Positions 43,945-56,218 of a stretch of 64,000 bases of DNA are shown one piece after another. The stretch is taken from assembly GCF_902167145.1 (NCBI RefSeq), contig NC_050099.1, forward strand, positions 10,616,434 to 10,680,433. The letters are read 5' to 3'. Within the stretch, counting starts at the first letter, position 1. Each line of letters starts with the position of its first letter. The translations under genes and the position numbers were made by a program. The notes under the pieces are model-generated. The model saw only the letters and a program-made list of their open reading frames with translations. It made no database searches and was not told the DNA's origin. The stretch comes from Zea mays. Its lineage: Eukaryota > Streptophyta > Magnoliopsida > Poales > Poaceae.

Positions 43945-46900
43945 CATCCGGGGGCTCAAGTTGGATGATCGACAGCGGGTGCACAAACCACATGACAGGG
44001 GAGAATAAGATGTTCTCCTCCTACGAGAAAAACCAAGATCCCCAACGAGCTATCACATTCGGGGATGGAAACCAAGGTTTGGTCAAAGGATTGGGTAAAA
44101 TTGCTATATCACATGACCATTCCATTTCCAATGTTTTTCTTGTAGACTCTTTAGACTACAACTTGCTTTCTGTTTCTCAATTATGTCAAATGGGTTACAA
44201 CTGTCTTTTTACAGATTTAGGTGTTACTGTCTTTAGAAGAAGTGATGATTCAGTAGCATTTAAAGGAGTGTTAGAGGGTCAGCTATACTTAGTAGATTTT
44301 GATAGAGCTGAACTCAACACTTGTTTGATTGCTAAGACTAACATGGGCTGGCTCTGGCATCGCCGACTAGCACATGTTGGAATGAAGAATCTTCACAAGC
44401 TTCTAAAGGGAGAACACATTTTGGGGCTAACAAATGTTCATTTTGAGAAAGACAGGATTTGTAGCGCATGTCAGGCAGAGAAGCAAGTTGGTGTTCATCA
44501 TCCACACAAGAACATCATGACGACCGACAGGCCGCTTGAGCTACTCCACATGGATTTATTCGGCCCGATAGCTTAAATAAGCATCGGCGGGAGTAAGTAT
44601 TGTCTTGTAATTGTGGATGATTATTCTCGCTTCACTTGGGTGTTCTTTTTGCAGGAAAAATCTCATACCCAAGAGACCTTAAAGGGATTCTTGAGACGGG
44701 CTCAAAATGAGTTCGACTTGAGGATCAAAAAGATTAGAAGCGACAACGGGACGGAGTTCAAGAACTCACAAATTGAAGGCTTCCTTGAGGAGGAGGGCAT
44801 CAAGCATGAGTTCTCCTCTCCCTACACGCCACAACAAAATGGTGTAGTAGAGAGGAAGAATAGAACTCTATTGGACATGGCAAGAACCATGCTTGATGAG
44901 TACAAGACTTCGGATCGGTTTTGGGCCGAGGCGGTCAACACCGCTTGCTACGCCATCAACCGGTTATACACACCGAATCCTCTCGAAGACATCATACGAA
45001 CTCCTCACCGGTAAAAAGCCCAATATTTCATATTTTAGAGTCTTTGGTAGCAAATGCTTTGTTCTTGTTAAAAGAGGTAGAAAATCTAAATTTGCTCCTA
45101 AGACAGTAGAAGGCTTTTTACTAGGATATGATTCAAACACATGGGCATATAGAGTCTTTAACAAGTCCTCAGGACTAGTTGAAGTTTCTTGTGACGTTGT
45201 GTTTGATGAGACTAACGGCTCTCAAGTAGAGCAAGTTGATCTTGATGAGATAGGTGATGAAGAGGCTCCATGCATCGCGCTAAGGAACATGTCCATTGGG
45301 GATGTATGTCCTAAGGAATCCGAAGAGCCTCCAAATGCACAAGATCAACCATCCTCCTCCACGCAAGCATCTCCACCAACTCAAAATGAGAATGAGGCTC
45401 AAGTTGATGAAGGAGAAGATCAAAAAGATGAGCCACCTCAAGATGACGACAATGATCAAGGGGGAGATACAAATGATCAAGACAAGGAGGATGAAGAACC
45501 AAGACCGCCACACCCAAGAGTCCACCAAGCAATCCAACGAGATCACCCCGTCGACACCATTCTCGGCGACATTCATAAGGGGGTAACCACTAGATCTCGT
45601 GTTGCTCATTTTTGTGAACATTACTCTTTTGTTTCCTCTATTGAGCCACACAAGGTAGAGGAAGCACTTCAAGATTCGGATTGGGTGGTGGCGATGCAAG
45701 AGGAGCTCAACAACTTCACTAGGAACGAGGTATGGCATTTAGTTCCACGTCCTAACCAAAATGTTGTAGGAACCAAGTGTGTCTTCCGCAACAAGCAAGA
45801 TGAGCATGGTGTGGTGACAAGGAACAAAGCCCGACTTGTGACCAAGGGATATTCACAAGTCGAAGGTTTGGATTTTGGTGAAACCTATGCACCCGTAGCT
45901 AGGCTTGAGTCAATTCGAATATTACTTGCCTATGCTACTTACCATGGCTTTAAGCTTTATCAAATGGACGTGAAAAGTGCCTTCCTCAATGGACCAATCA
46001 AGGAAGAGGTCTATGTTGAGCAACCTCCCAGCTTTGAAGACAGTGAGTATCCTAACCATGTGTATAGGCTCTCTAAGGCGCTTTATGGGCTCAAGCAAGC
46101 CCCAAGAGCATGGTATGAATGCCTAAGAGATTTCCTTATAGATAATGGCTTCAAATTCGGAAAGGCCGATCCTACTTTATTTACTAAAACTCTTGAAAAT
46201 GATTTGTTTGTATGCCAAATTTATGTTGATGATATCATATTTGGGTCTACTAACGAATCTACATGTGAGGAATTTAGTAGGATCATGACACAGAAATTCA
46301 AGATGTCTATGATGGGGGAGTTGAAGTACTTCTTGGGATTTCAAGTGAAGCAACTCCAAGAGGGCACCTTCATCAGCCAAACGAAGTACATTCAAGACAT
46401 TCTTGCAAAGTTTGGGATGAAGGATGCCAAGCCTATCAAGACACCCATGGGAACCAATGGGCATCTCGACCTCGACATGAGAGGTAAATCCGTAGATCAA
46501 AAGGTATACCGGTCGATGATAGGATCTTTACTTTACTTATGTGCATCTCGACCGGATATTATGCTTTCCGTATGCATGTGTGCAAGATTCCAAGCCGACC
46601 CTAAGGAAGCTCACCTTACGGCCGTAAAACAAATCTTGAGATATTTAGTTCATACTCCTAAGTTTGGCCTTTGGTATCCTAGGGGATCCACATTTGATTT
46701 GATTGGTTATTCGGATGCCGATTGGGCGGGGTGTAAAATTAATAGAAAGAGCACATCGGGGACTTGCCAGTTCTTGGGAAGATCCTTGGTGTCTTGGGCT
46801 TCAAAGAAGCAAAATTCCGTAGCTCTTTCTACCGCCGAAGCCGAGTATATTGCCGCAGGTCATTGTTGCGCGCAACTACTTTGGATGAGGCAAACCCTTA

Positions 46901-47175
46901 GGGACTATGGTTACAAATTAACCAAAGTTCCTCTTCTATGTGATAATGAGAGTGCGATCCGCATGGCGGATAATCCCGTTGAACATAGCCGCACTAAACA
47001 CAAAGCCATTCAGTATCATTTCTTAAGGGATCACCAACAAAAGGGAGATATCGAGATTGCATACATTAACACTAAGGAACAATTAGCCGATATCTTTACC
47101 AAGCCACTAGATGAACAAACTTTTAACAAACTTAGGCATGAGCAAAATATTCTTGATTCTAGGAATTTCTTTTGA
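43945..47175 (+). pseudogene. Copia Pol (copy 1), nonsense and frameshift
   Basis: The frame opens after TAG at 43942-43944 and has the protease site [13 protein letters not shown], the integrase zinc region ([16 protein letters not shown]), the core ([43 protein letters not shown]), RT ([42 protein letters not shown]) and RNase H ([35 protein letters not shown]). Lesions: TAA at 44574-44576 in place of Tyr, and a two-base deletion near 44967. A Trp to Cys change (GTKCVFRNK) is seen at about 45779. Not functional as it stands. Confidence 0.9.
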
Positions 47176-47972
47176 TGTGTTGCATACATAGCTCATTATT
47201 ATACCTTTGATCATATCTCTTTCTATGCCATGACTAATGTGTTTTCAAGTGATTTTCAAACTAAGTCATAGGTGTATTGAAAGGGAAATGGAGTCTTCGG
47301 CGAAGACAAAGGCTTCCACTCCACTCTACTCATTCTTCGTCGTCGCTCCGAGCAACTCCTCAACTTTGGTATAATCTTCACTCATATTTTGTTTGCCAAA
47401 AGGGGAGAAAGTAGTTACATCAGGGCTTATATTTCACTCACGTGTCCTTTTTGGTGATTCATGCCAAAGGGGGAGAAAGTATTAGCCCAAAGCAAAAGGA
47501 CCTCACCACCACCTAATTTTAAAAAAGGAGTTTTTCAAATTGGTATCTTATTGTGTTCAAAAGGGGAAGAAAGTAATATTTTCAAAATTGATATCTTAAA
47601 ACCCTCTTGAACACTAAGAGGAGGATCTTATATAGGGGGAGTTTTGTTTAAGTCAAAGGAAAAGCATTTGAAACAGGGGTAGAAAATTTCAAATCTTGAA
47701 AATGCTTCTCAAAATCTTATTCATTTACCTTTGACTATTTGCAAAAGGACTTTGAAAAGAATTTACAAAAGAATTTGCAAAAACAAAACATATGGTGCAA
47801 GCGTGGTCCAAAATATTAAAAATAAAGAAACAATCCTTGCACATCCTATGAGAATTTATATTGGCTCAATTCTAAGTAACCTTTGCACTTACAATTATGC
47901 AAACTAGTTCAATTATGCACTTCTATATTTGCTTTGGTTTGTGTTGGCATCAATCACCAAAAAGGGCGATAT

Positions 47973-49168
47973 TGAAAGGGAATTAGGCTTACACCTATTT
48001 CCTAATTGATTTTGGTGGTTGAATTGCCCAACACAAATAATTGGACTAACTAGTTTGCTCTAGTCTATAAGTTTTTACAGGTGCCAAAGGTTCACAATAA
48101 GCTAATAAAAAGACCAAGAAAAGGGTTCAAATAAAGAGAGCAAAGGGCAACCCAAAGGCACCCTGGTCTGGCGCACCAGACTGTCCGGTGTGCCACCGGA
48201 CAGTGTCCGGTGCACCAGGGCACTCGAGGCTGAACTCATCACCTTCGGGAAATTCAGAGGGCGCTCCGATATAATTCACTGGACTATCCGGTGAGTCATC
48301 GGACAGTGTCTGGTGCATACCGGACTGTCCGGTGTGCCAGCGGAGCAACGACTCCTTCTACGCCAACGGTCACCTGCAGAGGCATTTAATGCGCGCCAGA
48401 GCGCGCAGAAGTTAGGCACGCGCGAGAAGGTGCACCGGACAGTCTACAGGACCTGTCCGGTGCACCACCGGACAGCCCAGAGGCCCCACAAGTCAGAGCT
48501 CCAACGGTCAAACCCCAACGGCTCGCTGACGTGGCTGGCGCACCGGACAGTGTCCGGTGCGCCATGCGACAGCAGCCCTTCAACGGCCACTTTTAGTGGT
48601 TGGGGCTATAAATACCCCAACCACCCACATTCAATAGTATCCAAGTTTTCCATCTTCAACACATTACAAGAGCTATAGACTTCAATACAAGACATACCAA
48701 ACAGATCAAATCCTCTCCCAACTCCACACAAAGCTTTAGTGATTAGAGAGAGAGATTTGTTGTGTTATTTTGAGCTCTTGCGCTTGGATTGCTTCTTTCT
48801 TCCTTCATTCTTGTGATTCACTCAATTGTAACCAAGGCAAGAGATACCAATTGTGTGGTGGTCCTTGCGGGGACTTTGTGTCCCGTTTGATTGAGAAGGA
48901 GAAGCTCACTCGGTCTAAGTGACCGTTTGAGAGAGGGAAAGGGTTGAAAGAGACCCGGTCTTTGTGACCACCTCAACGGGGAGTAGGTTTGCAAGAACCG
49001 AACCTCGGTAAAACAAATTATCGTGTCTCGCTCTTTATTCGTCCACGATTTGTTTTGCGCCCTCTCTCTCGGACTCGTTTACATTTCTAATGCTAACCCG
49101 GCTTGTAGTTGTGATTAAGTTTGTAAATTTCAGATTCGCCCTATTCACCCCCCTCTAGGCGACTCTCA
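47973..49168 (+). mobile_element. 3' LTR of Ji/Opie copia (copy 1)
   Basis: 1196 bp, TATA box 48607-48614, ends GGCGACTCTCA. The preceding 3' spacer (47176-47972) has repeated AAGGGGGAGAAA runs and no gene. Confidence 0.9.
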
Positions 49169-49173
49169 GTTCC

Positions 49174-50052
49174 AATACCAATTTTTTTGTTCAAGTCTTT
49201 AATGGGTACCTTCTATGTCTAGCCATCTATTAGGCAAGATGAGAGATGATTAGAATGAGAAGAAGGTTGATGGATAAGGGTTAGGTTCAAGTTTATCCTT
49301 GCTCTTGCTTGATGAAGTTAAGAAGATGGACATCCTTCTTTTTCGGTCTTCGCTTCCTATCTTCTAGATATTTAGATGGCCGAGTTGGTCTAAGGTACCA
49401 ATTTAGGGTAGAGTGAATTAGGCAAGAAAAGAACTTTTTAGGAGTAGAGTCCAAATTGCTTAATTTTTAAATTTTAACTAATTCAGGCTAATTAGTTCTA
49501 ACCTTAAGACAGGTAGAAAAAAAACCATTCAAGATAAGAGATTTTAATTAGATTAGATTGGATTAAATGAGATTAGATTAGATTGGATTAGATGATGTTG
49601 GATCTAATTACATTAGATTAGATCATGGTTACTTTGGTGGGTTAGGTAGATTAGATTGGTTTGACTATCTATGTGTATATATATATGTATATATATATAT
49701 GCATATATTATTAAACATGTTATTGTGGGCTTAACTCCACAACACATCGCACTCAAACAAAGACGCAAACCAAGCATTTAGTATAATGACAAGAATTCAA
49801 GCACATAAATACCTATAAAGATAGTTTTTTTTGGGATTAGGTCTCCTATTCCTTAGGGACAATTTTGGTATAGGATTTCAAAGTGTGAAATCCTCTTTGG
49901 TGTAGGTAAGAGTTATCAGAGAAAAGCAACAATAGATAGAAAGGATCAAAGGAAGTTTAGAAAGAATCAGAGTAGCATAGGAAAGTATGTAAGGGTATGT
50001 CGAGGTCTATCTAGGTTACGTTCTACAGTCAACATTACTTTGATACCATTTC
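49174..50052 (-). mobile_element. Interior and leader of the non-coding LTR element
   Basis: No coding frame. Contains a run of GATTAGATT/GATTGGATT units (49540-49615) and a short TA/TG tract (about 49672-49706). The primer site complement is at its right end. Confidence 0.6.
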
Positions 50053-50196
50053 TGTCAACCTGGATTTAAGGACAAATCCATATGCATCTCACATGTGTGC
50101 TAGGATCAAGTTTCAGACATATGATGACTCAGTGTACAAAAAACACTGTCACATCTTTATTACTTAATACAATTTCTATAAAAATAACTAAATAAA

Positions 50197-51035
50197 CTAG
50201 TCAAGGTATTCACAACGAGCTTCGAGAAGGTGTTTTTCGGACCTTCGGCACAAGGCCTCCCAATTTCTTCTATTTTGCGATCTAAGCTCGTTATGAAGGA
50301 ACGAGCTCATTTTGCAAGGGGATAATGTTGGGGCCTATTATGCCAAAGATCCCCATTTAACCCTCATTTTGGTACAAGTAATTGTATTTTAGGTGCTTTT
50401 TATTGATGGACGAAGCTGACCTTCATCCAATTGAACATGTAAAGAAGCTTCGCCTATACACATGAGTGGCGAAGGTGCGAACCGAAGTCGATACCTTTGG
50501 GAGAGGAGAAAGGCTTCGAATGCCAGCTAGCGGAGAAGCTCTCATATTACGAAGGCCAAGATCTACGTAGCAGAGAAAGGAGAAAATACAACACTACCCT
50601 GATATCATTTTTAAACAATGAGTGTAAAGCCCTAAGGGGCATGATTGTAATTTTGTACGAAGGAGGTTCATCTTCCCTATAAATAGGTGAACAGTGCCCT
50701 GCTTAAAGTACCTTTTGTTGAAGGGCCATAACTTCGTGTTGCTTAGCCTTCGAAGAACCTTCGTGCCATCATGTGTCCAGGAGCCGAAGGTATGTTTGTA
50801 AATTCGTATGATATCAGAAGAGATGGAATAAAATTCCAAGGCATTTGAGATAAGTTTCATATAGAACTCTGCATCATGTTTTTTATATTACTTCATTATT
50901 TTTCTCTTTAAAAACCTTTGTCCTTTATTCTAACACTTCGAAGAGGTGTTACATAAAAGGACGAATGTCTTTACATCTAACTTGTGTTGCCTTGATCTTC
51001 GGTACCTTCAGGGGAATTGAAATCAACTACTAACA
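50197..51035 (+). mobile_element. 3' end of a gypsy-type element with LTR
   Basis: A 129-bp internal remnant with polypurine tract (GCAAGGGGATAA, 50314-50325) followed by a 710-bp LTR, 50326-51035, beginning TGTTGGGGCC and ending CTACTAACA. The upstream part is deleted at about 50196. The LTR is rich in GAAGG/CTTCG motifs. Family not named with confidence. Confidence 0.65.
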
Positions 51036-51052
51036 CCCCTCACATTTTGATT

Positions 51053-52115
51053 TTATGAAATCTCTTGATGGTTGGAGGGTACGTGATTTCTATAAATTTA
51101 GTGGTAATGATAGTAAATCTACCATAAAACATGTTAGCTAGTACTATGGAAATTATGAATGTGTTTATTTTCCTTTGTCTCTTATTGGTACAACTTTTGC
51201 ATTGCTTACTCCATTACCTATTTCTTCTATTGGTTTATGGGCTGAATTAGAAAAAAAAATTCATGACCACTTTTATATTGGAGTCCATGAAACATGATTA
51301 TCACATCTTATATCGGTTCGCTAAGGGCGTGATGAGTGTGTATTTGCTTTTGTTAAATGCTTTAAAGACACTAAGAACTAATGTTTCCATTTAATGATCT
51401 TTAAAAGGGATTTAACTAATTTAGCTTTCAATGGTTTGTGCTCTGTATTAAAGAAAAAACTTGAATATTATGAGTTCATTAATGTTAATTAATTGTTACA
51501 AAAGATCGTTGTGATTAAATCTCATTCAATAATATGACATGTAAGGGGGTAATTGAGTTCATTATTGAGCATATCATACATAGATTCAACATCTCTCATA
51601 CATTGACTATGGATCAAGGGACATAATTTATGTCAAGAGGTATAGGATCTTACCAAATTATATAAGATCAAATTTCTCAATTCATCTTCATACTATGCTC
51701 AAGCTAATGGCCAAGTCAAGTATAGTAATAACACTTTGATCAATGTTATAAAAAATAAGATTAAGGACAATTGCAGGAGGTGAATTTGGATGCATATAAG
51801 ATTGTTAAAAATGAATAATCTATTGTTATGTATCATGATTTGATGTTGGACAATATCAATGAGGTGATATAAAAGAGTTTAAAGGCTCTCAAGGATATGG
51901 AGGAAGACAAGGCTTGGGTTGCCCGAGCATACAGTAAGAAAGTGAAAATCAATTCGTTCTAAGCTATAGATCTAGTGTGAAAAAATATACTATCAATTTG
52001 GGAGGGTCCTTATAAAGTGATCAAAGTGATATTTGGAAATTATATATGTTAGAGATATTGCAAGGTGATGTCTTCCAAGAGCAATCAATATAAGGTATTT
52101 GAAAATTATTAAGTG
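51053..52115 (+). pseudogene. Decayed gypsy gag and integrase remnant
   Basis: The left part encodes a degraded Gag: FYKFSGNDSKSTIKHVS, FPLSLIGTTFALLTPLP, then WAELEKKIHDHFYIGVHE. From about 51590 it continues with integrase core pieces (LTMDQGT, then SSSYYAQANGQVKYSNNTLI) and the post-core segment (WEGPYKVIKVIFGNYI). Many stops. The protease, RT and RNase H parts between gag and integrase are missing, so this is an internal deletion derivative. Confidence 0.75.
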
Positions 52116-52204
52116 TTTGACAAGATGCCTAGAGTGCTTTCTAAATAACGATCGATACGTGTATCATCCTTAGATGCTAGTTAGCGATGTGTTGTTCATC
52201 ATTA

Positions 52205-52640
52205 ATATTTAGTTCTCTTTTGTTATTAGGTTCATGCGTTATTTAGCATATAAGTGTCCTACCAAATTTGGCCTAGCCGCAACCTACAACCGCTGGGTCG
52301 AGGTGAAATTCGCCTGGCTAGGTTTGGAGGTTGGCCAAGAAGGGTGTCTAAATTTGGCTAGGTTGAAGCCAGTCTGGCTGAGTTACTTGTTATCTTCTAG
52401 TCACAGCATTAGGGGCCCATGAAAGTTAACATGTCCGAGTTTGGATGATGTCTAGGTCAGGTGTCTAAAGCTAGCTAGACTGAAGTGAACTCATCCTGAT
52501 TGGGTTTGAAGGTTGGGTTTGCTTGGATTCTAAACTAGTTTATTTTCAAATCAATTTTTGACATGAAAAACTTGAAAAACATGTTTAGGAGTTGCTTTCT
52601 ACTAGGATAAGACCACCCCTTCTCTATAGATGAGAAGATA
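52205..52640 (+). mobile_element. Gypsy-type LTR fragment
   Basis: Follows the gypsy remnant in the same orientation; aligns in part with the fragment at 18779-19040 on the opposite strand. Ends are not defined. Confidence 0.45.
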
Positions 52641-54999
52641 ATGGTTGATTGAGGTATCCAACTTCCAATTGAGCTAATACAAAATCTACTACATCTCTTT
52701 TACCTTCCAACCCCCATGTTGATGTCCTTGCCTCGACAGGATCCTCCCAGGCGAGAACTTCGATGGTTACTTCGCTTGTTTGCTCGGAAACTAGTCGTTC
52801 TTCATCACGTAACCGTTGTTTATCCTTTGGTTATTTACTCGTAAGCCCCTTCATTCTTTCCCATGTTGCTCGTAAACCTCTTCATTCTTTTCCATGTTGG
52901 TGGCATTCCCTTTGAACTAGACCCTTATGAAAAATAAGTCGCTTCTGTTATAGTAGATGGGTATCTAGATAGATCAGAACAGGGATGCCCACTTTTGCTT
53001 TCACATATTTTTGTCCACCACAATAATAAGCAACATTGTGCCTAAAAATATGTTCTCCGAGGCAAAAAGAAGTTTTAGCCTAGCTAGCCATGGGTTGCAT
53101 GAGCTCTGACAAGGCCTTTTATGGCCTAGTCACTTTGGTTCGCACGAAAACAAAAGGATAATCTTCTATAGTTTTTAAATCCAATTAATCAAAAAAATCA
53201 GCCGATGCAAAACTTGTAGCTATATTGCAATTTGCAAAGCTAATAATTAGTGTAAAAACTACGTACCTTGTGAGGCTTACCTGTGCATAGGGTGGGCTAG
53301 GAAGAAGATGCGTCATTATCTAAAATTAAGCCTTAATTTGGATGGAGGGAAAGGAATTTGTGGAATGTATTGTTAACGGTGTAGTACTCCAATCTATGCT
53401 ACTTAAATAGTATACAAACAACGGACAGGATAATAAGATATCAATCATATATACTCCAAATTAATGATTGGCATGAAACAAGTTAATCAAACTAATGTCT
53501 GCTAGACAAGATAAAATGTTATCAAATGCAGACACGTGTGCGATTGTCGTCCTCACGCGCATATCGTCGGCCGGGAACAAGACTAGCCAGAGGAATAATA
53601 TTGAGTCACAAATCACACACAGAATATAATGCACATCGATGCATAATATATGCGTCCGCCTGTCGGTCTCATCGTCAGAGTCAATCATCACCTACTGACG
53701 AATTAATGGACAAAAATCACATCTTGCTATGCACAAACCGGGACTTGCTACCAACTCTATCTTCTCTACGCATAAACAACATGTAACCCACAAATTAAAT
53801 GACGATATAATCGCCCACTTCATGCATGAGCTAATATTGTTTTTGGGGGGTACATGGAAAATCCCAGTACGTGTATCTTTTTCGGTCCAGCTGATTATTG
53901 CTGATGAGGGGCCGGGGCCATCGGATCAACAGTCGCGTCTCTGAAACCTTCACTGGGATGTCTGATGTCTCTCTCCCCCCTCTCATTCTCATGAGTAAAC
54001 AGTTCAACTGCATACATGGACGCGAGACCTTCTTCTTTTCTCGCAGAAGATTGCTCCTTTCCTTGACGCAGAGATTAAATAAAGCCTGAAAGCGATGCGG
54101 TTTAGATGGAGTTAATTAGAGCTAGAACATGAGTTTTGGAAAGTGTTTGTGTAGTAGGCCGGCCAGCAGCAGGGGTAGAATGGATAGGCGCACGCAACGC
54201 AACCGACAAGCGGCACACGCTGGTACTGCAGCCTGAAAGCTGGCTGACAATGGTGGATCGAGCTACTAGGTAGTTAGCTAGGGCCTGCAGCTGCAACTAG
54301 GCCGGTGCCGGTGCTTGCTCGTTGGACATTATATATATAATCCTGCCAACTGCGATGTGCCGTATTGAAATATATAACTAGAAAACAATCGCTGCTGTTT
54401 GCGAAGGTTGTTATAGATTGGATGAACAAAAGTGTATATATATCGTTTCTTTTTAATTTGTCATATTTGTAGCACGTTCGAAGCTTTAGTTATAAAAAAA
54501 ACTAAATGGTAAAATCTTGAAGTATGTATTATATTAATAAGGCATAACACAAAGGAAATGCATCCTTCATTTATTGGCGCAATGATATTGCACTGGTAGA
54601 TTAATCGTTCTAAATGGAAGACCCTAAACACACATAGCTAGCAGCGTGACCTTGAAGGGAAAGGAGTACGAAAAAAAATGTTGTCAAGATGACAGGGATG
54701 GTAGCTGGCTAGTGGAGCTTCTCGGTCTCGGAATTCATCCTCTATCTCTTAGATAACTGTGCACTTTTAATATTAAATTAAATTATTTTTAAAGCGGATA
54801 AACCATACATAGCAAATAAAACATGTTCATATAGTAGATCAAATCTATCTTGAAAGCATCAAACAGAAACAAGAGCGATTAACATACCATTACTCACATC
54901 AGAGACTGCTCTAGCCTAGTGTCAGGGATATATAGATGAGCATAAGATCACGTCGCACCAAGGTCTTCCTTGTCTAACACCCTAATCCATAGTAGATTG
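52641..54999. other. Intergenic DNA, no gene recognised
   Basis: Several short ORFs below 90 codons, none with a recognisable domain or good codon pattern. A short duplicated piece (CTCTTCATTCTTTCCCATGTTG-like, about 52847-52897) is present. This stretch has no clear LTR and could be low-copy. Confidence 0.4.
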
Positions 55000-56218
55000 G
55001 TTGTTTTTCATGCCTTTCAAGGAGAATATTATCTTTATTATATATGGGAGTAGGGTCAGGATAACTACGCGTGTAAAAGGATAGGAAACTAAAACTGACT
55101 TGATTATGAACTCTATGATCTGATGGATTCAGTTCTAAACTTGTCGCAGAAGACAAAGTTGGAAAATGTCTTGATTACGATATCCACAATCTGATGGATT
55201 CGGTTCTAAACTTTATGCAAGGCAAAGTCAGATTCATGAGTGAGCCTTTGAGATTTATTCTAGAATTTATTATTAATTAAATGGACCAAGCCTATTAAAC
55301 TCCAGCAATCCCCTACCATATCTTGAAGCATAACATAACCGACTCTCTAAATATCCTCAAATGTTGTTTATATACCAATTTTATGGTGGATACTATTAAT
55401 TTGAACATCCACATCCACTTAGACTCAAGAGTTACACTAGCTCACAACTACTCAATGTATTGTGCCTTCTATTGGTAGTTTTGTGCAAACTAGCTTCACT
55501 CAAGAATCTGGCTGGTACTTGGCGCTCTTTAGGCTACCTCCTCGATGGAGCTTATAAGTCATACTCTCGTGTCTCTTTCATTAGCTTTTTAGAGAATTCC
55601 CACATCTCATAGACTGTGACCAATTATTAGCTCATATAGGTGTGTTTATACAAGAATAAATTGTAGGACGATATCTTGTTGTTAATTCTCTCAATACAAT
55701 AAAACAAAAGCCATCCTGCCTTACATACTAGAGAGCACCACATCTTGTCTAGAGTGGATAACATAATGTATAATCTCCAAGTTGACACTCAACTTGTTTT
55801 TCCTGAAGTCCTAATTCATGGGATCTTCAATCACTAAGTGTTAGGTTGCTGCCACTGCAAATCAAATGGGTCGCAAACCCATCTTCTTTGACACATTATC
55901 TTTCATGTTTCAAGATAGACCTTTTGTAAACGGATCTGCCAAATTTTAGCTATGTTTATAAAGTCAACAACTATCACTCTAGAGTTTCTCAATTCCTGAT
56001 AGACTCCAACTGTCTTTTTCACATGCTTTGACGATTTCATATTCTCCTTTGAACTTGACACTTTCACAATAACTATTTGATTATCATAATTCATAAGGAT
56101 AACTGGAATGAGCTTTTCTACTAAGGTTAAATCCATCAAGAGCTCTCTCAGCCATTCAACCTCCACAATAGTTATATCTAGTGGATGTGCTAGTGAAGCC
56201 ATGTTGGCACAACACAGC
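55000..56218 (-). pseudogene. Decayed copia: RNase H end and 3' region
   Basis: The minus strand (56202-55903) encodes EVEWLRELLMDLTLVEKLIP, then ILMNYDNQIVIVKVSSSKEN, MKSSKHVKK and IAKIWQIRLQK, the C-terminal RNase H of a copia family different from Ji/Opie. It is cut at 56218 by the next copia insertion. Leftwards there is an AT-rich 3' spacer with repeated GATCTGATGGATTC / AATCTGATGGATTC pieces (55115-55205). Confidence 0.7.

Larger units (their letters stand above)
40056..49168 (+). mobile_element. Ji/Opie-type Ty1-copia element, complete but mutated
   Basis: LTRs 40056-41237 and 47973-49168 with flanks attcc (40051-40055) and gttcc (49169-49173), 4 of 5 identical. Primer site TGGTATCAGAG at 41240-41250. 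Polypurine tract AAAAAGGGCGATA before the 3' LTR is damaged compared with AAAAAGGGGGAGA in the relative at 3217. The two LTRs differ by roughly 3% plus a 15-bp indel near 40785/48702, so it is older than the Angela-like insertion. Gag and pol carry several stops and one frameshift. Confidence 0.9.
38745..50196 (-). mobile_element. Non-coding LTR retrotransposon with nested copia
   Basis: Left LTR 38745-39952 (plus-strand ends TGTCACACCC and GGGTGTTACA, 1208 bp) and the start of a matching right LTR at 50053 (TGTCAACCTGGATTTAAGG), cut off at about 50196. The primer site complement CTTTGATACCA (50038-50048) lies next to the right LTR, and AAATTCTACCCCTT, the polypurine complement, next to the left LTR, so the orientation is minus. 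After removal of the nested copia the interior is only about 980 bp with no coding, so the element is non-autonomous. The LTR type resembles gypsy chromovirus LTRs (TGTAACACCC). Confidence 0.72.

Noticed and set aside
54102..54296. Short minus-strand ORF in the intergenic stretch
   Set aside because: No domain, no splice or start context, typical of chance frames.
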